From: Lacrimispora amygdalina
GTDB lineage: Bacteria > Bacillota > Clostridia > Lachnospirales > Lachnospiraceae
Direction of reading: 5' to 3'
Length of the DNA stretch: 50,527 nt
Assembly (NCBI RefSeq): GCF_003432035.1
Contig: NZ_QOHO01000021.1
Coordinates: forward strand, 1-50,527
Shown here: positions 42,147-50,527 of the stretch, one piece after another
Layout: each line of letters opens with the position of its first letter
Numbering within the stretch: position 1 is the stretch's first letter
Notes under the pieces: model-generated
Told to the model about the DNA's origin: nothing
Database searches by the model: none
Seen by the model: only the letters and a program-made list of their open reading frames with translations
Position numbers and translations under genes: made by a program

Positions 42147-43332
42147 ATTTCTTTTTCTCCCTCTTTTTCAAGTAGAGCAGGCCGAATACAGAGCCGGCGG
42201 CCGCCGTGATCCCAGCCGCCAGCACAACCATATAAAGGGTAATGCCGGTATCATCACCAGTTCTCGGACCTTCATTTCCGCCAGGATTCGTGCCGTCTCC
42301 GGGGTTTATGTCATCAATAGGATTTGAACCGCCTTCGGGATTCGTGCCGTCAACAGGATTTGAACCGCCTCCGGGATTTGTTCCATCACCAGGATTTACG
42401 CCGCCTCCGGGATTTGTTCCTCCCCCGTTTCCGCCACCTCCGCCGCTACTGATTTTATATCGATTGATGAAAATACAGGCCGTCACCGGCTTATTTAGGT
42501 GGTTGGTCACCGTGCGGCTGACCGTGAGCTGGTTATTCACCGCCTTAACGACATCGGTGATGGTATAGACGGCAGTATCGTAGGTGTAGCCGCGCTCCTG
42601 AGTGTTTACCTCAGAAATGGTGTAGTAGTACGTCCCCTCGGTAGTATAGGCCCATGTCCCGAAGTCTTTTTCTCCCGAACCCACAATGGTCATGGTTTTT
42701 ACACCGTTTGCACTCCCGGCCGGCATGGGGTTGGCGGGATTTCCTGCGGTCAGTTTAAAGGTGAAAACGCTGTCCGTCCGCGGGTTTCCGGAAACTGTCT
42801 TTTTGACTGGCGGATCCACCATGATAGAGGGGTCGCTGGGGCGGAAAACATAGGAATGGCTGAACCGGAGACTGGCGCTTTTATTGTTGTCGGCTTTTTG
42901 GACGACAACCAGGGCCGCCAGTTTACCGCCGCCTTGACGGGTAACGGTAACCGTTACCCGGTAGATCTGATCGTCATAAACATAGCCGGATAGGCTGGCA
43001 GCCAACGAACTGCACCGGACGGTATAGTTGTACACTCCGGTATCCGGGAAATTCATATGGATCTTTACGCTGCCTGTGCCGGCGGCCGTAAAGGAATATA
43101 CGCCGCCGGAACTGCCGGCCGGCATAGGATTTGCCTCATCCGCAATAAGCTCGTAAGAGAACACATCGTTTACGCCCGCCGCGTTGGTGCTAAAAACCTG
43201 CTCCACGGTCAGCGTGACCTCAGCTGGGGTACCGGCCGCATGAGCGGTTTGCGGCAGCATGAAACACAGGCAGGCGAAAAGCAGATAGGATAGGATCGCG
43301 GCTCTTTTCCCCTTTTTTGTTGGTAAGCGCAT
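42130..43332 (-). CDS. Basal or ancillary pilin with wall-sorting signal and Gly/Pro stalk
   Basis: About 400 residues. A signal peptide (ILSYLLFACLCFMLPQTAHA) precedes two pilin domains of the Spy0128 type. The first has EVTLTVEQVF and VYNYTVRCSSL. The second has VKKTVSGNPRTDSVFTFKL, YYYTISEVNTQERGYTY and TACIFINRY, i.e. the Lys, Glu and Asn of internal isopeptide bonds. A low-complexity stalk of x-N-P-x-x-G repeats follows. The C-terminus is GPRTGDDTG, a hydrophobic helix and KKREKKK, a sorting signal of the (N/G)PxTGD type rather than LPXTG. GAGGAA precedes the ATG at 43332. It is probably the FctB-like basal subunit or a second shaft pilin. Confidence 0.82.
   Translation of the reverse strand: MRLPTKKGKRAAILSYLLFACLCFMLPQTAHAAGTPAEVTLTVEQVFSTNAAGVNDVFSYELIADEANPMPAGSSGGVYSFTAAGTGSVKIHMNFPDTGVYNYTVRCSSLAASLSGYVYDDQIYRVTVTVTRQGGGKLAALVVVQKADNNKSASLRFSHSYVFRPSDPSIMVDPPVKKTVSGNPRTDSVFTFKLTAGNPANPMPAGSANGVKTMTIVGSGEKDFGTWAYTTEGTYYYTISEVNTQERGYTYDTAVYTITDVVKAVNNQLTVSRTVTNHLNKPVTACIFINRYKISSGGGGGNGGGTNPGGGVNPGDGTNPGGGSNPVDGTNPEGGSNPIDDINPGDGTNPGGNEGPRTGDDTGITLYMVVLAAGITAAAGSVFGLLYLKKREKKKYADAN
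42270..42425 (-). repeat. 18-base tandem repeats encoding the pilin stalk
   Basis: About nine imperfect 18-base units encode hexapeptides of the pattern (G/S)(T/S/V)NP(G/V/E/I)(G/D), for example GTNPGG, SNPVDG and INPGDG. They lie just before the sorting signal and would extend the protein through the wall. The number of units is likely to vary between strains. Confidence 0.85.
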
Positions 43333-43336
43333 AACG

Positions 43337-44263
43337 TTATTCCTCTTTTCTTCGTATATGATAAAGAACCATGACAAGCAGCAGGAACAGCACGAGTGCA
43401 GGCACCGTGATCTTTGCCCATAAGGGAATGATTTGCCAGATTCCCTCCTGCCGGTCCGCCGAAACCTGTATGCCCGTATCGTTCGTATCGTTCAGACTGA
43501 ATGTGTCGCTGTATCGTTCGTCCGTGATTTTTGCGACGAGAATATCCCGCCCGTTTGTCGCGTCTGTGGCACAGGTGGTCAACAGCAAAATGCGGCTGTC
43601 TTCCGTTACCCCGGCATCGCGGGTATGAATGGCCTTATCCAGCAGGCTTTGCAGGTACTCCCGCTGGGCCTCCTCACCTTCCACGTGGGGGGTGAAGGTC
43701 GCTGCATCGTATGCGTCCGTTTTGAAAAAGGCAAAAAACATAAGGCCGTGGTTTTCGCCATCATAGAATAAGTTGCCATAAGGGTGCTCGTCGAAAAAGG
43801 CTTTTTCGGCAAAGGAGGCAAGCTCGCCAAACATGGCGTTCTTTTCCATGTGGTGCCCATACAGGATGCTGTTAAAATCCTGAAAGCGCCCGCCGTTTCG
43901 ATAATCTAAAAAAATAGTTCCCGAAAGGGAATAGTTGCCGGATACATCGGTATTGACATATTTGGCGTTGTCCCTGCCCTGCGTGACAGGGTAGTCGATA
44001 TGCGTGCCGTAAACGGTGAGCCAGGCGAATACCTCCGGGTTGAGGGTGCGGAGCTCGCCAAAGGAAATGCTGTCTTCCTCCGTGGGCTTATACACTGCAT
44101 ACTGCGCGGCATCCGCTGCCTGATACACCTGACCGGAGTCCCATATGGCATAGCCCGCAAAAGCAATGAGCAGCAGGAGAACGGCCAGTACCGCAAAATT
44201 CACGATACTGTCCAGAAGCCGTATGATTTTTCTGCCGATTTGTTCTGCGGTAATTGTGTCCAT
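43337..44263 (-). CDS. Class B sortase (first copy, pilin polymerase candidate)
   Basis: 308 residues with two membrane helices, one near the N-terminus (FAVLAVLLLLIAFAGYAIWD) and one at the C-terminus (ITVPALVLFLLLVMVLYHIR). The fold signature is clear: AWLTVYGTHIDYPVTQGRDN, SGTIFLDYRNGGRF, catalytic His in LYGHHMEKNAMFG, Cys in LLTTCATD and Arg in GRDILVAK. The C-terminal helix is a common trait of pilin-polymerising sortases. It lies between the two pilin genes, as the class B SrtC2 gene does in streptococcal FCT-3/4 islands. It probably joins the major pilin at its sorting motif to a pilin Lys. Confidence 0.92.
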   Translation of the reverse strand: MDTITAEQIGRKIIRLLDSIVNFAVLAVLLLLIAFAGYAIWDSGQVYQAADAAQYAVYKPTEEDSISFGELRTLNPEVFAWLTVYGTHIDYPVTQGRDNAKYVNTDVSGNYSLSGTIFLDYRNGGRFQDFNSILYGHHMEKNAMFGELASFAEKAFFDEHPYGNLFYDGENHGLMFFAFFKTDAYDAATFTPHVEGEEAQREYLQSLLDKAIHTRDAGVTEDSRILLLTTCATDATNGRDILVAKITDERYSDTFSLNDTNDTGIQVSADRQEGIWQIIPLWAKITVPALVLFLLLVMVLYHIRRKEE

Positions 44264-44328
44264 ATGGGGCTCCTTCCGGTGTTGGTTCTTTGATTTGTAA
44301 GATTTTTGGCTGCCGTTTGAGCTGCGGT

Positions 44329-45612
44329 TTAACGGGAAGTATAACCACGGCGTCTGCGGGCTTTCACGGCAACAAACAGAATCAGCGCGCCTACGGCCAC
44401 CGCAAGCAGCAGGATAAAGGGCAGATTGTCAATGATAACGCCGGTGGGGGTGATGGGCGCCGCTGCATGTTCGTTTTCAAAGGCAGCAGCATTCCACGAC
44501 TGGGTTTGAACGATCCTCGCTTCGTTACCGCTGTTAGCGTCATTGGTAGAAACCGCCATGTTCTCACCGGGAGCCGTATAGCTGGTAATCGTGCCGCCTT
44601 GGTTAAGGTCCACTTTTCCTTTGTAATCAGGTGTAGCCGCTTCCTGCATTTCATAGAAAGTGCCGATTGGCATGTCAGCAAAAATAAGTGTCTGATAGTG
44701 TTTCAATTTGATTGTCTCGTTGATGCCCGAGGTGAACTCGATGTAGTTTCCATAAGTATCGTTTTGGATGGTGCCGCTGTAGTTATCCGGCGATGTGACA
44801 ACCGTATAGGTGTCTCTAGTTGGGTCATAGTTTGCCACATATGCTTTGTAGGTTGCCGCAGGCGCCGAGGATGGGGCGGTCACTTTCACAGTAAAGGTAA
44901 AATATTTAGATTTATCGGCGTAATCGCCAGCTACCGTCTTAAGGAGACGCAAATTACTTATTGATTCGCATGGATCTTCGCTACCAGTCGTCTTAGAATA
45001 ATTGTTGACAAACTCCATGTCAGAACTGCCGGGCGTAGGATCGATTTTGGCCTCCGGTTGGCCCGCGTCATCGGTGGTCCAGGCTTCCACGGTATCCACA
45101 TAACAGCCGTTTGAGCCGTTCTTTACGTACAGCTTGACGATGTATGTAGCGTTGTCATATGTTATGGTTTCCGTTGCGCCTGGAATGTAAGTATTCGGGG
45201 TTTCCGCCAGAGTGTAGGTGTATACACCCGCCCTGGGGAAGGTCACCGAATTGGCCGGGAACGCGGCGGACTCCTTGCTGTAGCTGGCAACACCGTCCTC
45301 CGTGGATGCCGCTGTATCCGTCGAGCTGAACGTAATGTCTGAGACGCTGATTGCCGGCATGACGGTTATCTGCTCGTCATCGCCGTCAATATCCTCCGGA
45401 GTGAGGGTGTATTGGAATGTGGCGCTGGGCACGGTGAGGTTATCCGCCAGGTTCAGCGTTTTTTTCAGCGTGATCTTTGCGTGGTTGCCCTCCGATCCTC
45501 CGGTGACAGGGGTAGGGGCTGCCAGTGCAGGCAGGGCGGTTCCAAGGCACAGCACGATGGCAAGCGCCATTGTCAGAACCTGTTTAAGAAATTTCACAAC
45601 TTTTTGTTTCAT
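44329..45612 (-). CDS. Major pilin, FctA/Spy0128-like with isopeptide domains
   Basis: 427 residues. A signal peptide (FLKQVLTMALAIVLCLGTAL, then PALAA) leads to two beta domains. Domain 1 is FctA-like: KITLKKTLNLADN, GVYTYTLAETPNTY and MEFVNNYSKT hold the Lys, Glu and Asn of an internal isopeptide bond. Domain 2 (LRLLKTVAGDYADKSKYFTF ... FYEMQEAATPDY ... AAAFENEHAA) has the same triad and shares GDYADK-x(2)-FTFT with the adhesin. The C-terminus ITPTG, a hydrophobic helix and RRRR form a PTG-type sorting signal, resembling the EVPTG of streptococcal FctA. It should be the polymerised shaft subunit. Confidence 0.88.
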   Translation of the reverse strand: MKQKVVKFLKQVLTMALAIVLCLGTALPALAAPTPVTGGSEGNHAKITLKKTLNLADNLTVPSATFQYTLTPEDIDGDDEQITVMPAISVSDITFSSTDTAASTEDGVASYSKESAAFPANSVTFPRAGVYTYTLAETPNTYIPGATETITYDNATYIVKLYVKNGSNGCYVDTVEAWTTDDAGQPEAKIDPTPGSSDMEFVNNYSKTTGSEDPCESISNLRLLKTVAGDYADKSKYFTFTVKVTAPSSAPAATYKAYVANYDPTRDTYTVVTSPDNYSGTIQNDTYGNYIEFTSGINETIKLKHYQTLIFADMPIGTFYEMQEAATPDYKGKVDLNQGGTITSYTAPGENMAVSTNDANSGNEARIVQTQSWNAAAFENEHAAAPITPTGVIIDNLPFILLLAVAVGALILFVAVKARRRRGYTSR

Positions 45613-45753
45613 AACTTTTATTCCTCCATATTGAAATAGTATAGATTTGTGAATGGTCGGTATCTATAAACGCAGGGGGCAGGGCACGAGGCTACCCGGC
45701 AGCCTGATGACGGTAAAGCGTCCCGGATGCGCCTTTGCTCCCGGCCCCTGCGC

Positions 45754-46332
45754 CTATATGCTTCTCCGCCGGAAAACGGCCATGACCTTTCCCAGCGTGT
45801 CCCGGATCTCGACGACGCCATAAACGCGGCTGTCCGTGGCATTGGTCCGATGGTCTCCCAATACGAATACCTGCCCTTCGCTCAGGGTAACCGGGAATTC
45901 GGGGCCGCCCTCGTAACGGTGGGTGGCAAAATAGATGTCCGGTTCCTGCTGGATGGCGCCGTTGATGATCAGTCCGTCTTCGGTAATGTCCACGGTGTCG
46001 CCCGCCGTGGCGACTACCCGGCGCACCTGCTTTTGCCCCTGGTATTCCAGCACCAGGACGTCCCCGGCGATATACCGCTTATCCAGCCTGTAGAAGATTA
46101 CCAGGTCGCCGTCTTTGACCGCCGGGGTCATGTCGGCATCGGCATTGCGGTACAGGCCGAACAGGAACGTAAACAGCAGCAGGAACGCCAGACTGATTAC
46201 TGCAATCTTGCCCAGCAGAAGCAGGACCTCTTTCCAGAGCGGGGGCGGTGGCATATACGTCGCGGGTTCCTGTGGTGGCTCCCGGTTCCGCTGTGGTTCT
46301 GAAATTATCGCGTGCTTGGCTGATTCTCTCAA
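45754..46332 (-). CDS. sipA: SipA-like pseudo-signal peptidase of the pilus operon
   Basis: 192 residues. A Pro-rich cytoplasmic tail, one membrane helix (IAVISLAFLLLFTFLFGLYR) and the S26 fold: box B ADADMTPAVKDGDLV, box D QVRRVVATAGDTVDI and box E VLGDHRTNATDSRVYG. The catalytic Ser-Met pair is Asp67-Met and the general-base Lys is Arg104, so peptidase activity is unlikely. Streptococcal SipA in FCT pilus islands also lacks both residues (Asp and Gly there) and is needed for pilus assembly rather than cleavage. An ATGA overlap ties it to the adhesin gene. A chaperone role in pilus assembly is the best reading. The 45,613-45,753 gap shows no gene. Confidence 0.85.
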   Translation of the reverse strand: MRESAKHAIISEPQRNREPPQEPATYMPPPPLWKEVLLLLGKIAVISLAFLLLFTFLFGLYRNADADMTPAVKDGDLVIFYRLDKRYIAGDVLVLEYQGQKQVRRVVATAGDTVDITEDGLIINGAIQQEPDIYFATHRYEGGPEFPVTLSEGQVFVLGDHRTNATDSRVYGVVEIRDTLGKVMAVFRRRSI

Positions 46333-49300
46333 TTCATCACCCCCTTTTGGCGCCTGCGGCGCATTAGTCCGGCAGTCAGCAGGAGCACGGCGACGCCCGC
46401 AAGCAAAGAAAGCAGCAGTGCTGGCCCTGTACTGTTTGGCCGTATGCCGGTGGCTACGACATCGGCATACGTGTTTGTAAAGGCAATGGTTCGGTCCGTA
46501 CCCGTCATAGTCAGCTCACCGGTGGACACGCCGGTACCGGTAGACAGGTCGCTGTCCGACCACGAGGCTGTATACCCGATAACTGACTCTGTTTCGATCC
46601 ATACCTTGCCGTCTGTCGGAACATCCGCAATGGTGATTTGCTGCCCGTGGCGCAGGGTGAAGATTGCATCGCCGTTGGCATCCAGCGTCAACGTCCCGTT
46701 TGACGGACGCACGGCCCCCGAGCCGGAGACGATGCCGCCCTTGTAGGTGAGCGTTCCCGTAAGCGGCGTGCCACTGCTGTCCTCAAATCTTAGGGTGAAG
46801 GTAAAATCCCTTGTCTTGTCGGCGTAATCGCCGCTGACTACATTTGACACCGTGACGCTGTTTCTTGTGTATCTCAGGTAGATATCCGTATTGTTTGTCA
46901 CATCGGACAGGGTGACAGGAACCTCGCTGCCTTGCCGTGTGCCGCTCGTACCCCACTGCCACCCAGCGTACACATACCCTGGAATGGCAGGGATTTTTTC
47001 GTGCGGGAGGGTAAACGCCGCGCCGTACACCGCGGCGTATCCAATCGAAGACAATTCACCTACAGGATTCCTATTCGTATCTACATAATGCACGGTCACA
47101 ATACGCACGAAGATATCGTAGTTGTTGAGCGGATGGTTATAGATGCTACTGGTGGCGGTCGCTATTTGGGGGTAGTTGGCTGTCATATCCGGGAGAGGCT
47201 CGCCAGCTACTGACGCCGTATTGCCGCTAAACGTTACCGCATCTGAAACAGACAGTTTCGTAATAATGCTGGTGTAAATTCCGCCTCCGTTATTTGCCGT
47301 ATTGCCCGTAACCTCGCCGCCCTCCACGGTGACAATGGCGGTGCTGTCGGCGTAAATTCCGCCGCCGTTGGAATTAACCGTATTGTCCGAAACCTTACCG
47401 CCCTCCACGGTGACAACGCTGCTGTTGGAGGCGCAAATTCCGCCGCCGTTGAAATTAGCTGCCGTATTACCCGTAACCTCGCCACCCGCCACGGTGACAA
47501 CGCTGCTGCTGTTGGCGTAAATTCCGCCGCCGCCCTTCGCCGTATTGCCCGAAACCTTACCGCCGCCTGTCACGGTGACGCTGTTGCCGTTGTAGCTGGC
47601 GTAAATCCCGCCGCCACTATACATCGCCGTATTGTCCGAAACCTCGCCGTCTGCCACGGTAACGAAGCTTCTGTTGTTGTAAATCCCACCTCCGTAATTC
47701 GCCGTATTGCCCGAAACCTTACCGCCGCCCTCCACGGTGACAATGGTGGCGTCGCTGCCGGCGTAAATCCCGCCTCCGTTATTTGCCGTATTGCCCGAAA
47801 CCTCACCGCCCTCCACGATGAGGCTGCCGCCGTTGGAATGAATTCCGCCTCCGTTATTTGCCGTATTACCTGAAACTTCACCGCCCACCACGGTGAGGGC
47901 GCTTCTGTAGGTAGCAATCCCGCCGCCGTAGGAAACCGATGAATTCAATGTATTGTTGATGATTTTACCGCCATAAATGGTGACGGTATTATTGCTATCA
48001 GCGTAAATGCCGCCGCCACTATACATCGCCGTATTGTCCGAAACCTCACTGCCGCTCTCCATGATGAGGGTGCTGCTTTTGTAGACGTAAATTCCACCGC
48101 CATACTTCCCCTCATTCCGCAAAACGGTGCTGTCCTCAATGGTGACAATAGAGGTGCCGCCATCAGCATAAATGCCGCCACCACCTCTCCCGTTGTTACC
48201 CGTTCCATTGGCTTTGTTGTCAGATAGCTCACTGCCAACAATGGTCCCAGTGCTGTCGCTGAGGTAAACCCCGCCGCCGTTGACTTGCGCCGTATTGTTC
48301 GAGATAGTCCCACCTGTCATGGAAAAACTGCTGGCGTTAACCGCCTGTACGCCACCGCCATTTTCGGTTGCTTCGTTGCCGCTGATTTCACCGCCGTTCA
48401 TAACAAGAGAGGCGCCGCCCAGTATTGTCACGCCACCACCATTACTACCGGCTTTGTTCCCGTTGATTTTGCTGTCCAGAAGGGTAGCCGTACCTCCGTT
48501 GAGGTAAATCCCGCCGCCGTTAACTTGTGCTGTATTGTTCGAGATTGTACCATCATCTGCCATACGGAAGCTGCTGTTGGCGTGAAGTACATATACGCCC
48601 CCACCGTTTACGACTGATTCGTTGTAGCTGATTTCGCCACCGCTCATAACAAAAGAGGCGCCGCTCAGTATCCTCACACCACCGCTGTCACTACCGGCCT
48701 TGTTCCCGTTGATTCTGCTGTCCTGAAATGTGGCTGCACCTCCGCTGAAATAAATCCCGCCGCCCGATGATTGTGCCTCATTACCGGAGACCTCACTGTT
48801 CTTGGCAGAAATAGTGTCGTTGATGGAGTAAAGACCACCGCCGTAGGCCGCCTCATTACCGGAGAACTCGCTGTTCTCGGCAGAAATAGTGCATCTGGCG
48901 GAGTACATGCCGCCGCCGTAAAGTGCCGTATTGCTGGTGATTTCGCTGTCCTCAATGGTAATTGTGGCGTCTAATCCGTAAATGCCACCGCCATTACCAT
49001 TGCTATTTGTCACTGTATTCACGGAGATTTTGCTGTCACCCGTAACTGTAAGGTACCCGTTATTCCGGATGGAAATCCCACCGCCATAGCTCGCGGAACA
49101 GCCAGAAATTTCGCTGCCTTCAATAAGAACGGTGTTGCTTCCTTTTGCGTAAATGCCCCCGCCGTAGTCGTCCGGTGCTAAGCAGTCCTGGACTCGCACA
49201 CCTTGCAGCGTCAGGGAACTGCCGGTTTCAAGGTCGATCCCACCGGCCGTACCGCCGCCGTCCAGCACAACGTGATCAAGCGTAAGCGTTTTGTTGCCGG

Positions 49301-50527
49301 AAACAACAAAGTGGCGCCAACCTGTAGACGTCAGAGTGGCAGAGCCTGCTTCGGGGGCTGCCTTGATCGTGACATTCTTCGTTACGTTTAGTGCGCTCGT
49401 AAATTCTATGTCGTTGGTAAGCAGGATGGTATCCCCATCGGATAACGCGGGCCATACAACATCCTTCAGGTCATCAAAATTGGACACCTGTATGACGGCT
49501 CCATCAAACAACTGAACGCCCATCGGCAGCCGCATCCCCGCGTCCATACCGGAAACCGCCGTATCCTCCGCCAGTTCCAGCGGCGCAGACCAGGAGGCTG
49601 TCGCTTCCTCGTCCATCTCAAAGCGGTTGTCGTTTGCTATGAACAAGGGCAGCAGGTATTCCGTTTCGCCAATGATTTCAGATGTGACGCTCACCACGTA
49701 ACTGCCGGGCGCCATGCCTTCAAACCGGTAGGCGCCGTCAGCCTCGGTGACCGTCTCCTGCACCACGGTATTCAAATCGTCCGCCGCATAAAGCACAACG
49801 GGGTATCCTTCAACGCCGGTTTCGTCCAAGTCCCTGATCCCGTCGCTGTTTTCGTCCAACCAAACCACTCCGCTGATGGAAGGGAACACAGTTGCTTCGC
49901 CATCCACCACCGTTACCAGCGCATAGGGAAGCTCCCCTGTATAGCTGTAATCTGAAACCTGTGCGGTAAAGGTGTAGGTGCCGGGTGTGTCTTTGTCATA
50001 ATCATCACTGATCCAGGTCACGGGGATTTCTATCACAACGCCGGTTACCGTGCCGTTTTCGTCGCACGCATACCAGGCAGGGGCGCCGCCGTTCAGTGAT
50101 CCGTAGGTGCGGTATTCATCCAAGTATGTGTAAAGCTCTCCGTCCGCAATCTGGTAACCATATGTATCGCCCGGTTCGGTCGACACAAAGAACTGCTGCG
50201 ATTGGGATACGGTTGTTTGGCCCACATGAATGGACATCAGCTGGACTTTGGAGCCGGCTGCTTTGACCAGTTCAATGGATGGTACACTTTCCGATTCCGC
50301 TGACACAACCGGTTCATTGTCCGGTTCTCCCGGCTCCAACGATTCAACCGCTTCGCTTTCCGATTCTTCCAGTTCCGGCGATTCAGCCGGTTCGCTTTCC
50401 GGTTCTTCCAGTTCCGGCGATTCGGCCGGTTCATTGTCCGGTTCTTCCGGCTCTGCTGATTCAGCCGGTTCGCTTTCCGGTTCTTCCGGCTCTGCTGATT
50501 CAGCCGGTTCGCTTTCCGGTTCTTCCG
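46329..50527 (-). CDS. Giant pilus-tip adhesin with right-handed beta-helix repeats (5' end beyond window)
   Basis: At least 1,399 residues; the reading frame continues past the window end, so the true start is not visible. From the N-side: a Glu/Pro/Ser tandem repeat region; a beta region; an SdrD B-like domain (ISGVVWLDENSDGIRDLDET, GAYRFEGMAPGSYVVSV); then more than 20 beta-helix turns of the pattern GGGIY-x(n)-V(E/A)GGEVSGNTA, as in polymorphic outer-membrane-type repeats. Then an InlB/MucBP-like strand pair (VHYVDTNRNPVGELSSIGYA), a pilin-type domain (VSGDYADKTRDFTFTLRFED), and a sorting tail (GIRPNSTG, hydrophobic helix, RRRRQ). Such a protein would sit at a pilus tip and bind glycans or host matrix. 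It is first in the operon, as Cpa is in FCT islands. Confidence 0.82.
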   Translation of the reverse strand, partial: EEPESEPAESAEPEEPESEPAESAEPEEPDNEPAESPELEEPESEPAESPELEESESEAVESLEPGEPDNEPVVSAESESVPSIELVKAAGSKVQLMSIHVGQTTVSQSQQFFVSTEPGDTYGYQIADGELYTYLDEYRTYGSLNGGAPAWYACDENGTVTGVVIEIPVTWISDDYDKDTPGTYTFTAQVSDYSYTGELPYALVTVVDGEATVFPSISGVVWLDENSDGIRDLDETGVEGYPVVLYAADDLNTVVQETVTEADGAYRFEGMAPGSYVVSVTSEIIGETEYLLPLFIANDNRFEMDEEATASWSAPLELAEDTAVSGMDAGMRLPMGVQLFDGAVIQVSNFDDLKDVVWPALSDGDTILLTNDIEFTSALNVTKNVTIKAAPEAGSATLTSTGWRHFVVSGNKTLTLDHVVLDGGGTAGGIDLETGSSLTLQGVRVQDCLAPDDYGGGIYAKGSNTVLIEGSEISGCSASYGGGISIRNNGYLTVTGDSKISVNTVTNSNGNGGGIYGLDATITIEDSEITSNTALYGGGMYSARCTISAENSEFSGNEAAYGGGLYSINDTISAKNSEVSGNEAQSSGGGIYFSGGAATFQDSRINGNKAGSDSGGVRILSGASFVMSGGEISYNESVVNGGGVYVLHANSSFRMADDGTISNNTAQVNGGGIYLNGGTATLLDSKINGNKAGSNGGGVTILGGASLVMNGGEISGNEATENGGGVQAVNASSFSMTGGTISNNTAQVNGGGVYLSDSTGTIVGSELSDNKANGTGNNGRGGGGIYADGGTSIVTIEDSTVLRNEGKYGGGIYVYKSSTLIMESGSEVSDNTAMYSGGGIYADSNNTVTIYGGKIINNTLNSSVSYGGGIATYRSALTVVGGEVSGNTANNGGGIHSNGGSLIVEGGEVSGNTANNGGGIYAGSDATIVTVEGGGKVSGNTANYGGGIYNNRSFVTVADGEVSDNTAMYSGGGIYASYNGNSVTVTGGGKVSGNTAKGGGGIYANSSSVVTVAGGEVTGNTAANFNGGGICASNSSVVTVEGGKVSDNTVNSNGGGIYADSTAIVTVEGGEVTGNTANNGGGIYTSIITKLSVSDAVTFSGNTASVAGEPLPDMTANYPQIATATSSIYNHPLNNYDIFVRIVTVHYVDTNRNPVGELSSIGYAAVYGAAFTLPHEKIPAIPGYVYAGWQWGTSGTRQGSEVPVTLSDVTNNTDIYLRYTRNSVTVSNVVSGDYADKTRDFTFTLRFEDSSGTPLTGTLTYKGGIVSGSGAVRPSNGTLTLDANGDAIFTLRHGQQITIADVPTDGKVWIETESVIGYTASWSDSDLSTGTGVSTGELTMTGTDRTIAFTNTYADVVATGIRPNSTGPALLLSLLAGVAVLLLTAGLMRRRRQKGVMN
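47270..49170 (-). repeat. GGGIY beta-helix repeat array within the adhesin
   Basis: Imperfect tandem units of roughly 23-28 codons repeat the string NNGGGIY-x(4-9)-TVEGGEVSGNTA. On the plus strand this shows as recurring 'attccgccgcc' and 'accttaccgccctccacggtgaca' blocks. Units from about 47,270 to 48,000 are the most alike, suggesting recent duplication; units toward 49,170 are more diverged. Confidence 0.88.
50294..50527 (-). repeat. 39-base tandem repeats encoding an acidic Pro/Glu/Ser stretch
   Basis: At least six units of 39 bases (13 codons) run from about 50,294 to the window end and beyond. Unit starts appear near 50,294, 50,333, 50,372, 50,411, 50,451 and 50,490. The last two complete units are nearly identical. 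They encode variants of EPAES(A/P)E(P/L)EEP(E/D). The unit length is a multiple of three, so copy changes would keep the frame. Confidence 0.9.

Noticed and set aside
44254-44964. Plus-strand open frame of 236 codons across the pilin 5' sortase junction
   Set aside because: Antisense of the pilin C-terminal half; Cys/Arg/Ser-rich composition typical of a shadow frame.
47270-49170. Regular repeats that could suggest a CRISPR array
   Set aside because: Units are in-frame coding repeats of about 70-84 bases with no fixed repeat/spacer pattern and no cas genes.

Overview
The window looks like a chromosomal segment of a Gram-positive, anaerobic, gut-type Clostridia member, most like Lachnospiraceae. 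The reasons are purine-rich Shine-Dalgarno sites (AAAGGAG/GGAGG) before nearly every gene, class B sortases with wall-anchored pilins, a CUT1 sugar ABC importer with no ATPase gene beside it, a CspC-like subtilisin and a ComFB homologue. I cannot name the species. Almost everything after the first gene is on the minus strand. No tRNA, rRNA, CRISPR array or insertion sequence was seen.

Layout. (1) 1-3,345: a DUF4143-type ATPase with a near-consensus promoter, a decayed HipA-like remnant, and an S8 peptidase. (2) 3,422-15,887: a glycan-use locus. A GH78 rhamnosidase-like enzyme, a heparinase II/III-like lyase, a GH2 beta-glucuronidase, two permeases, a binding lipoprotein and an (alpha/alpha)6-type protein read leftward from a control region facing a divergent AraC regulator. 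The enzyme set suggests a glycan with rhamnose and glucuronic acid. (3) 16,011-18,171: an uncharacterised gene and a secreted beta-propeller protein with an in-frame stop before a conserved-looking tail.

(4) 18,193-38,853 is the most interesting part: a long minus-strand operon that I read as a contractile injection (type VI-like) system in a Gram-positive bacterium. From the promoter side it encodes a VWA membrane protein, a large putative sheath protein, two paralogous Hcp-like tube proteins, a strong intercistronic hairpin, DnaJ, two FHA proteins, two PP2C-like proteins with lost metal ligands, a gene (or gene pair) with a frame break, a baseplate-like protein, an Eag-like chaperone candidate, a VgrG, a DUF4280 PAAR-like protein fused to a GH19 lysozyme, an RsiV-like lipoprotein (candidate immunity), two small accessory proteins, and a second VgrG fused to a PoNe DNase followed by its PoNi immunity protein. 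No ClpV-type unfoldase, TssJLM membrane complex or kinase is in the window, so it does not match the standard T6SS gene set.

(5) 39,119-41,087: two unknown small genes, ComFB and an Rrf2 regulator. (6) 41,269 to the window end: a pilus island resembling streptococcal FCT islands. In transcription order it has a giant repeat-rich adhesin (running off the window), a SipA-like pseudo-signal-peptidase with both catalytic residues replaced, a major pilin with isopeptide-type domains, a class B sortase, a second pilin with a Gly/Pro stalk and a second class B sortase.
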